Positions 13,571 through 18,851 of a stretch of 18,851 nt of DNA are shown here, piece by piece. The stretch spans positions 1 to 18,851 of the forward strand of contig CAUGNO010000016.1 in the NCBI GenBank assembly GCA_959600905.1, written 5' to 3'. The stretch is from UMGS1975 sp959600905. Its GTDB lineage: Bacteria > Bacillota > Clostridia > Christensenellales > QAND01. The notes beneath the pieces are model-generated. The model worked only from the letters and a program-made list of their open reading frames with translations. It had not been told where the DNA came from and did no database searches. The stretch's first letter is position 1. Every line of letters starts with the position of its first letter. The position numbers and the translations under genes were made by a program.

Positions 13571-14761
13571 ATGAATAAACGTAGCATTGAAGACATTCAG
13601 GATCTCAAGGGCAAACGCGTATTGATGCGTGTGGATTTCAACGTCCCCATGGACAAGGAGACCGGCGAAATCACCGACGAAACCCGCATCATGGGCGCGC
13701 TGCCGTCCATCAAGTATTTGTACGAGCATGGCGCAAAGGTCATCCTCTGCTCCCACCTGGGCCGCCCGAAAGGCGAATTCAACATGAAATTCTCCTTGGC
13801 GCCGGTGGCAAAGCGCCTGGGCGAATTGGTCGACACCAAAGTGATCATGGCCAAGGACGTTGTGGGCGAGGACGCGAAAAAATGCGTTGCGGAGATGAAG
13901 GACGGCGAGATCGTTGTGCTGGAAAACGTGCGTTTCCACAACGAAGAGACCAAAAACGACCCGGCTTTCTCCAAGGAATTGGCGAGCCTGGCGGATGTAT
14001 ATGTCAACGATGCCTTCGGTACGGCGCACCGGGCCCATGCCTCTACGGCGGGCTGCGCGGATTACCTGCCGGCCTACTGCGGCTACCTGATCGAAAAGGA
14101 AGTGTCCGTGATGGGCAAGGCGCTGGAAGATCCGGAACGCCCGTTTGTGGCGATTTTGGGCGGCGCAAAGGTCAAGGACAAGATCGGCGTCATCACCAAC
14201 CTGCTGGAAAAAGTGGATACCCTCATCATTGGCGGCGGCATGGCGTTTACCTTCCTAAAGGCCAAGGGCTATGGCATCGGCGATTCCTTGCTGGATGAGG
14301 AGAACGTCTCCTTTGCCAAGGATCTGATGGACAAAGCAGAGAAAAAAGGCGTAAAGCTGCTGATCCCGGTGGATACCGTGGTCGCCAAAGAGTTTGCCGC
14401 GGATGCGGAAAACAAAGTGGTGCCGGCGGACCAGATCCCGGACGGCTGGCAGGGCCTGGATATTGGGCCTAAGACCCGCGAACTGTTTGGCGATGCGATT
14501 AAGGGTGCCAAGACCGTGGTTTGGAACGGGCCGATGGGCGTATTTGAATTTGAAGCGTTTGCAAACGGCACCAAAGCGGTGGCCAAGGCCATGGCAGAAT
14601 CCCAGGCTACCACCATCATCGGCGGCGGCGACAGCGCAGCGGCGGTTAAGCAGCTGGGCTATGCGGATAAGATGACGCATATCTCCACCGGCGGCGGCGC
14701 GTCCCTGGAGTTCCTGGAAGGCCTGGAGCTGCCCGGCATCGCCTGCATTCCCAACAAATAA
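13571..14761 (+). CDS. pgk: Phosphoglycerate kinase
   Basis: 396 residues, normal bacterial length. It converts 1,3-bisphosphoglycerate and ADP to 3-phosphoglycerate and ATP in the cytosol. The two-domain fold is recognisable: the N-terminal substrate domain has RVDFNVP near residue 21, SHLGRPKG and the basic VRFHNEE; the C-terminal nucleotide domain has GGAKVKDKI, NGPMGVFE and GGGDSAAA, and the final segment reads HISTGGGASLEFLEG. AGAAGGAG precedes the ATG. It is the first gene of a glycolytic operon with tpiA and gpmI; the gap gene that often precedes pgk is absent here. Confidence 0.98.
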   Translation: MNKRSIEDIQDLKGKRVLMRVDFNVPMDKETGEITDETRIMGALPSIKYLYEHGAKVILCSHLGRPKGEFNMKFSLAPVAKRLGELVDTKVIMAKDVVGEDAKKCVAEMKDGEIVVLENVRFHNEETKNDPAFSKELASLADVYVNDAFGTAHRAHASTAGCADYLPAYCGYLIEKEVSVMGKALEDPERPFVAILGGAKVKDKIGVITNLLEKVDTLIIGGGMAFTFLKAKGYGIGDSLLDEENVSFAKDLMDKAEKKGVKLLIPVDTVVAKEFAADAENKVVPADQIPDGWQGLDIGPKTRELFGDAIKGAKTVVWNGPMGVFEFEAFANGTKAVAKAMAESQATTIIGGGDSAAAVKQLGYADKMTHISTGGGASLEFLEGLELPGIACIPNK

Positions 14762-14776
14762 TTTTATGATACGACG

Positions 14777-14797
14777 TGCGCCGGACAAACCGGCGCA
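14777..14797 (+). promoter_or_regulatory. Intercistronic hairpin between pgk and tpiA
   Basis: TGCGCCGG/CCGGCGCA (14777-14784 with 14790-14797), 5-base loop, no U tail. It is placed between the pgk stop and the tpiA ribosome site, so it is more likely an mRNA processing or stability element than a terminator. Confidence 0.5.
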
Positions 14798-14823
14798 TGA
14801 CAATATTAAGGAGGAAACATCCA

Positions 14824-15570
14824 ATGCGTAAACCCATCATTGCTGGTAACTGGAAAATGAACATGACTCCGTCCGAAGCCAAGACTCTGATCGACGGCAT
14901 TTTGCCGCTGGTGAAAGACAACACCACGACGGAAGTCGTTGTCTGCCCGCCGGCCATTACCATCCCGGCTGTAAAAGAATACATCAAGGGCACCAATATC
15001 CACCTGGGCGCACAGAACATGCACTGGGAAGAGAAGGGCGCCTTCACCGGCGAAGTAAGCCCGCTGATGCTCAACGAGCTGGAAGTGGAATATGTGATCC
15101 TCGGCCACAGCGAACGCCGTCAGTATTTTGCGGAAACCGATGAAACGGTAAACAAAAAGGTACTGAGCGCGCTGGCACACAACCTGAAACCCATCGTTTG
15201 CGTTGGCGAAACGCTGGAACAGCGTGAAGAGGGCATCACCGATAAGCTGGTTTCCGACCAGACCATCGCAGCGCTGCAGGGCGTGAAGGATTTCTCCACC
15301 ATCGTGATCGCGTACGAGCCCGTTTGGGCCATCGGCACCGGCAAGACCGCCACAGCGGACGAAGCGAACCGCGTTTGCGGCGTGATCCGTGCAGCGATCG
15401 CCAAGGAATTTGGCGCTGAAGTGGGCGAAAACATCCGCATCCAGTACGGCGGCAGCATGAACGCCGGCAACGTAGCGGACCTAATGGCGCAGCCTGAGAT
15501 CGACGGCGGTCTCATTGGCGGTGCGGCCTTGAAGCCGGTAGATTTCTCCAAGCTCGTCAACAACCAATAA
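14824..15570 (+). CDS. tpiA: Triose-phosphate isomerase
   Basis: 248 residues from ATG 14824, which follows AAGGAGG by nine bases; an upstream in-frame ATG at 14776 would run through the intercistronic hairpin and is rejected. The TIM barrel interconverts dihydroxyacetone phosphate and glyceraldehyde 3-phosphate. Catalytic residues are all present: Lys11 in GNWKMN, His95 in LGHSERR and Glu165 in AYEPVWAIGTG. The phosphate-binding QYGGSMNAGN and GGLIGGAALK segments lie near the C-terminus. It is second in the operon; gpmI starts 22 bases after its stop. Confidence 0.98.
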   Translation: MRKPIIAGNWKMNMTPSEAKTLIDGILPLVKDNTTTEVVVCPPAITIPAVKEYIKGTNIHLGAQNMHWEEKGAFTGEVSPLMLNELEVEYVILGHSERRQYFAETDETVNKKVLSALAHNLKPIVCVGETLEQREEGITDKLVSDQTIAALQGVKDFSTIVIAYEPVWAIGTGKTATADEANRVCGVIRAAIAKEFGAEVGENIRIQYGGSMNAGNVADLMAQPEIDGGLIGGAALKPVDFSKLVNNQ

Positions 15571-15592
15571 TCCAAGCAATCGAGGTAAACAA

Positions 15593-17134
15593 ATGGCAAA
15601 ACCCATGACTGCATTGATCATTCTGGACGGCTTCGGCGTAAACGCCAATGCCAAGGGCAATGCGGTGGCAGCAGCGAAAACGCCCCATTTGGACGCCTTA
15701 TTTGCCAAGTATCCCCACACCCGCCTGGCCGCCAGCGGCCTGGCGGTGGGGCTACCTGAAGGGCAGATGGGCAATTCCGAGGTAGGGCATCTGAACATCG
15801 GCGCAGGCCGCGTGGTGTATCAGGAGCTGACCCGCATCACCAAATCCATCCAGGATGGCGACTTCTTTGAAAATCCCGCGTTTTTGGACGCGATGCATAG
15901 TGCAAAGGCAAACAACAAGGCCCTGCATCTGTTTGCGCTTTGCTCCGATGGCGGCGTACACAGCCACATCAACCATTTTTTGGCGTTGGCAGAGATGGCC
16001 AAGCGCCAGGGCCTTGAAAAGGTATATCTGCACTGCTTTATGGACGGCCGCGATGTGGCGCCGACCAGCGGTAAAGGCTATATCGAGCAGGTACAGGCCA
16101 AACTCAAAGAGCTGGGCGTAGGCAAGATCGCGACCATCATCGGCCGCTATTATGCTATGGACCGCGACAACCGCTGGGAGCGCGTGGAGCAGGCCTACAA
16201 CGCCATGGTGCTGGGTGAGGGCGTATACGGCGAGGATCCGGCGGCGATGGTGCAGAAGAGCTATGATGAGGATGTGACGGATGAATTCATCAAGCCCATC
16301 GTCATCACGGAAAACGGCGCGCCGGTGGCTACCATCCAGGCAGGCGACAGCGTGATTTTTGCCAACTTCCGTCCGGACCGTGCGCGTGAGATCACGCGGG
16401 CGCTGCTTTTTGAGGATTTTGATGGCTTTACGCGGAAAAACGGGTACTTCCCGCTCAAGTATGTCAGCATGACGCAGTATGATGCGACCTTTGCCGACAA
16501 GCTGGAGGTAGCCTTTAAGCCGGAAACGCTGAAAAATACGCTGGGCGAGTATCTGGCAAGCTGCCATAAGACGCAGCTGCGCATTGCCGAAACGGAGAAA
16601 TATGCGCATGTGACGTTCTTTTTCAACGGCGGCGTGGAAAAGGAAAACCCGGGCGAGGACAGGGCGCTGATTCCGTCTCCCAAGGTGGCAACGTATGATC
16701 TTCAGCCTGAAATGAGCGCGTACGAGGTGGCGGACGAGGCGGTCAAACGCATTGAATCCGGCAAGTACGATGTGATGATCCTAAACTTTGCCAACCCCGA
16801 TATGGTAGGCCATACTGGCGTGATGGAAGCGGCCGTCAAAGCAGTGGAAGCTGTGGATGAGTGCGCGGGCAAGGTGATCGACGCGGTACTGAAAACCGGC
16901 GGCTGTGTGCTGTTGACGGCGGACCACGGCAATGCGGAAAAGATGGTGGATGAAAAGGGCGGTCCGATGACGGCGCACACCACCAGCCTGGTGCCGCTGC
17001 TGCTGGCAGACCCGCAGCATCCGGAGCGCAAATTGGCAGACGAGGGCGCGCTGTGCGATCTGGCGCCTACGATGCTGGCGCTGATGGATCTGCCGCAGCC
17101 GGCAGAAATGACGGGCAAGAGTCTGCTCAAATAA
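15593..17134 (+). CDS. gpmI: 2,3-Bisphosphoglycerate-independent phosphoglycerate mutase
   Basis: 513 residues; a manganese enzyme of the alkaline-phosphatase superfamily that interconverts 3- and 2-phosphoglycerate. The metal and catalytic residues fall at the numbers known for the Geobacillus enzyme: Asp12 (ILDGFG), Ser62 (MGNSEVGH, phospho-serine), Asp403 and His407 (NPDMVGHTG), Asp444 and His445 (DHGN), and His462 (TAHTT). The phosphotransferase insert carries DGRDVAPTSG and YYAMDRDNRWER. The GAGGTAA ribosome site is weaker than its neighbours', seven bases before the ATG. Last gene of the glycolytic operon; eno is not present in the window. Confidence 0.98.
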   Translation: MAKPMTALIILDGFGVNANAKGNAVAAAKTPHLDALFAKYPHTRLAASGLAVGLPEGQMGNSEVGHLNIGAGRVVYQELTRITKSIQDGDFFENPAFLDAMHSAKANNKALHLFALCSDGGVHSHINHFLALAEMAKRQGLEKVYLHCFMDGRDVAPTSGKGYIEQVQAKLKELGVGKIATIIGRYYAMDRDNRWERVEQAYNAMVLGEGVYGEDPAAMVQKSYDEDVTDEFIKPIVITENGAPVATIQAGDSVIFANFRPDRAREITRALLFEDFDGFTRKNGYFPLKYVSMTQYDATFADKLEVAFKPETLKNTLGEYLASCHKTQLRIAETEKYAHVTFFFNGGVEKENPGEDRALIPSPKVATYDLQPEMSAYEVADEAVKRIESGKYDVMILNFANPDMVGHTGVMEAAVKAVEAVDECAGKVIDAVLKTGGCVLLTADHGNAEKMVDEKGGPMTAHTTSLVPLLLADPQHPERKLADEGALCDLAPTMLALMDLPQPAEMTGKSLLK

Positions 17135-17143
17135 CAAGGCATA

Positions 17144-17178
17144 AAAAAGGACGGTGGCAGTTGTCTATCGTCCTTTTT
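17144..17178 (+). terminator. Intrinsic terminator of the glycolytic operon
   Basis: AAAAAGGACG (17144-17153) pairs with CGTCCTTTTT (17169-17178), extendable by one G-T and one A-T pair over the loop. Confidence 0.8.
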
Positions 17179-17205
17179 GGTTTAGCCGAAAAAGGGGAAA
17201 TGAAG

Positions 17206-17709
17206 ATGGAACAGCTGACATTCCGCAAGGCGAGGCCAGAGGACCTGGCACAGGTGTTTGCGCTGTTTACCGACGCCATACATACCATGGATAAAGACGG
17301 CATCCCGCAGTGGGATGAGGTGTACCCGGATGAACGCACGCTAAAAGAGGACATTGAGCATGGGCAGCTGTATTTGGCGGAGCTGGAAGGGAGGCCTGCG
17401 GCGGTGTTTGTGCTAAACCTGGACTATGACCCGCAGTATGCCAATGGCGTTTGGGCAGAGCCGGACAGCTATTTGGTGCTCCATCGGCTCTGTGTAAGCC
17501 CAAGGGTACAGAACCGCGGGCTGGGCAAGCTGACTGTACAGGCGGCGGAAGAGCAGGCGTCTGCGCTGGGCGCAAAGGCGCTTCGCCTGGATGCCTTCAA
17601 GCAAAATCCCTATGCACTGCGGTTGTATGAACGCATGGGCTACCGCATCGTAGGAGACGTGGTATTTCGCAAGGGACCGTTTTTTCTGATGGAAAAGCAG
17701 CTGGGATAA
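17206..17709 (+). CDS. GNAT family N-acetyltransferase
   Basis: 167 residues from the ATG at 17206; AAGGGG lies about nine bases upstream, which suits this ATG better than one at 17200. The N-terminal strand LTFRKARPEDLAQVFALF, the acetyl-CoA motif LCVSPRVQNRGLGKLTVQAA and the C-terminal NPYALRLYERMGYRIVG are standard for GNAT enzymes. It is cytosolic. The GNAT substrate cannot be inferred; small molecules or protein N-termini are both possible. No clear promoter is seen between the glycolytic terminator and the start, so it may depend on read-through. It ends at a terminator shared with the converging surface-protein gene. Confidence 0.88.
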   Translation: MEQLTFRKARPEDLAQVFALFTDAIHTMDKDGIPQWDEVYPDERTLKEDIEHGQLYLAELEGRPAAVFVLNLDYDPQYANGVWAEPDSYLVLHRLCVSPRVQNRGLGKLTVQAAEEQASALGAKALRLDAFKQNPYALRLYERMGYRIVGDVVFRKGPFFLMEKQLG

Positions 17710-17722
17710 GTGGATAAAAAAG

Positions 17723-17753
17723 AAAAAGCCAGCGGCATTGCCGTTGGCTTTTT
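17723..17753. terminator. Convergent bidirectional terminator
   Basis: A 14-bp stem with one G-T pair (AAAAAGCCAGCGGC at 17723-17736, loop ATT, GCCGTTGGCTTTTT at 17740-17753). A and T runs on both sides let it end both the GNAT gene and the opposing surface-protein gene. Confidence 0.92.
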
Positions 17754-17763
17754 ACTTAGTAGA

Positions 17764-18819
17764 TTATTTGGATAGGCCCTTTTTCACACGCAGGGCTGTT
17801 AGGCCAAGACCCCCGGCAGCGGAAACCAACAGCAGAGTAACCCAGAGCCCGGAGGCGGAGACGTCGCCTGTTTGAGGCGAATCGGCTTGCTGTGCGCCGG
17901 TATTCCCGTCGGCCGGCGCTGCGTCCGCTTTTTTCTCTAGGCCGGCGATGGCGTTTTCGATGGCGGCGGCCATGGCATCCACCCTATCCTGCAGTGTTTC
18001 GTCCAAATCGTAGACAACAGCCTCCAGCGCGGCTGTGACAGCGGAAAAATCCTTGTAATCTTCAGGATTTAAGGCCTTGGCTTTGGCAACGGCGGCTTCC
18101 AGTTTGCTGTAATCCGCCAATTTCAACACATCTACGAAGACAGTGGCCGGCTGTGCCAGCGGGCTGTAGTTGACGGCGCTATCCAGCACGTTGGCGGAGA
18201 ACACAGCATCTTCCTTGTCCAATACAAATACGGCGCTGTAGGCATTGCCGTTTTGCGTGATAGAGGAACCCTCTTTCAGGGCGGCATTTTGGGCAGTTAG
18301 GGAAATTTGATCGGCAGTGAGCAGCCCTTCCGGCGCATCAAAATCGTTTACCAGCGTGGCGGTCACGGTAACCTCCTGCCCAGCCTTACCAGACTGCACA
18401 TCTACGGAAAGGGAAAGCTGTGGCACAGCCTCGGTGATGGTAACGTCGGTTTCCACATTTGTCATGCGTTCAGGGCAGATATACCAATCGTTCCAATCAA
18501 TATCGCTTTCAGGATTGCGGTTTTTGAAGGAGATATTTGTCATCTCTTCCAGCACGGTATACCGCCCAGCGTTGGCGGAAGCAAGCGTGCCGGTAGCCGT
18601 AGCGGAAAAGTCCTCATAATCTACATCCTCGGCCAGGGCAAAGTACATATCCGTAACCTCAACAGTCTTGGTGCCGTTGTAGGGGCGGCTGGTCGCAGTC
18701 GCCAGGTTTTTCTGCCCGGGCCCGGGGGCTGCCAGGACCGCACCAGGCAGCAGGGACACGGAAACCAACAGCGCCATCGCCATGGCGGAGAAGCGGTGTT
18801 TTTGTTTTGCGTTACACAT
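17764..18819 (-). CDS. Sortase-anchored surface protein with FIVAR-like domain
   Basis: 351 residues. A signal peptide (1 to about 30) ends at AVLA-AP. A central beta-rich region (about 100-232) looks like an Ig-like or cohesin-like fold: VTITEAVPQLSLSVDV, then AGQEVTVTATLVND. A helical FIVAR-like module follows (about 234-295; DYSKLEAAVAKAKALNPEDY). A low-complexity linker then leads to SPQTGD (314-319), a hydrophobic helix and the basic tail RVKKGLSK, the tripartite signal for sortase anchoring to peptidoglycan. The motif departs from LPXTG at its first residue, as in several clostridial sortase substrates. The ATG at 18819 has AGGAGGG upstream; the promoter lies at or beyond the window edge. 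No sortase gene is present. An adhesive or polymer-binding role is inferred only from architecture. Confidence 0.8.
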   Translation of the reverse strand: MCNAKQKHRFSAMAMALLVSVSLLPGAVLAAPGPGQKNLATATSRPYNGTKTVEVTDMYFALAEDVDYEDFSATATGTLASANAGRYTVLEEMTNISFKNRNPESDIDWNDWYICPERMTNVETDVTITEAVPQLSLSVDVQSGKAGQEVTVTATLVNDFDAPEGLLTADQISLTAQNAALKEGSSITQNGNAYSAVFVLDKEDAVFSANVLDSAVNYSPLAQPATVFVDVLKLADYSKLEAAVAKAKALNPEDYKDFSAVTAALEAVVYDLDETLQDRVDAMAAAIENAIAGLEKKADAAPADGNTGAQQADSPQTGDVSASGLWVTLLLVSAAGGLGLTALRVKKGLSK

Positions 18820-18851
18820 GGAAATTCCCTCCTAAAACTTATACCTTTTTG

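Noticed and set aside
18838..18843. TATAAG on the minus strand as the -10 for the surface-protein gene
   Set aside because: The predicted transcription start would fall within the ribosome site and any -35 lies beyond the window.

Overview
The window reads as chromosome of a fairly GC-rich Gram-positive member of the Clostridia. Reasons: strong AGGAGG-type ribosome binding sites, lipoboxes on two secreted proteins, a sortase-type SPQTG sorting signal, a PhoP/PhoR-type two-component pair, TTAACA-type Pho boxes with 11-bp periodicity, and intrinsic terminators with U tails after most units. I cannot name a genus. I saw no rRNA, tRNA, CRISPR array, insertion sequence or phage gene. No gene-free stretch exceeds 300 bp; the longest are the pstS-phoB gap (about 250 bp) and the gap before pgk (about 220 bp), and both hold regulatory signals.

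Layout. (1) Positions 1-1376: an AzlD-type branched-chain amino acid exporter subunit without a visible ATG, at an AT-rich edge, converges on a short old-yellow-enzyme oxidoreductase. (2) 1545-3735, minus strand: an HtrA/DegP-type membrane-anchored serine protease and the phosphate-binding lipoprotein PstS, each with its own terminator. (3) 3736-6489: a regulatory gap with Pho boxes facing pstS and a promoter facing a phoB/phoR pair. (4) 6529-8604: a two-PepSY lipoprotein, an SRPBCC protein and a GNAT-VOC fusion. (5) 8684-11957: four perfect 11-bp Pho-box repeats and a -10 drive pstC-pstA-pstB-phoU. (6) 12032-13349: a YcxB-like membrane protein with a doubtful C-terminus, then a Vat/CatB-like hexapeptide acetyltransferase preceded by a promoter, a candidate 24-codon leader peptide and a hairpin. 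(7) 13468-17134: the glycolytic operon pgk-tpiA-gpmI. (8) 17206-17709: a GNAT acetyltransferase. (9) 17764-18819, minus strand: a cell-wall-anchored surface protein with a FIVAR-like region.

The main theme is phosphate starvation. PhoR would sense the signal, PhoB would bind the 11-bp repeats before pstS and pstC, PstS-PstC-PstA-PstB would import phosphate, and PhoU would link transporter state back to PhoR. The system is split into three transcription units within 9 kb. The glycolysis block carries three consecutive lower-glycolysis steps, but gap and eno are not in the window.

The most interesting candidates are the leader-peptide arrangement before the Vat-like acetyltransferase, the pstC start codon lying almost exactly at the predicted transcription start, the in-frame GNAT-VOC fusion with a retained internal ribosome binding site, and hairpins at the predicted 5' ends of the pgk and pstS messages. 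All are read by eye and none has been tested by a database search.
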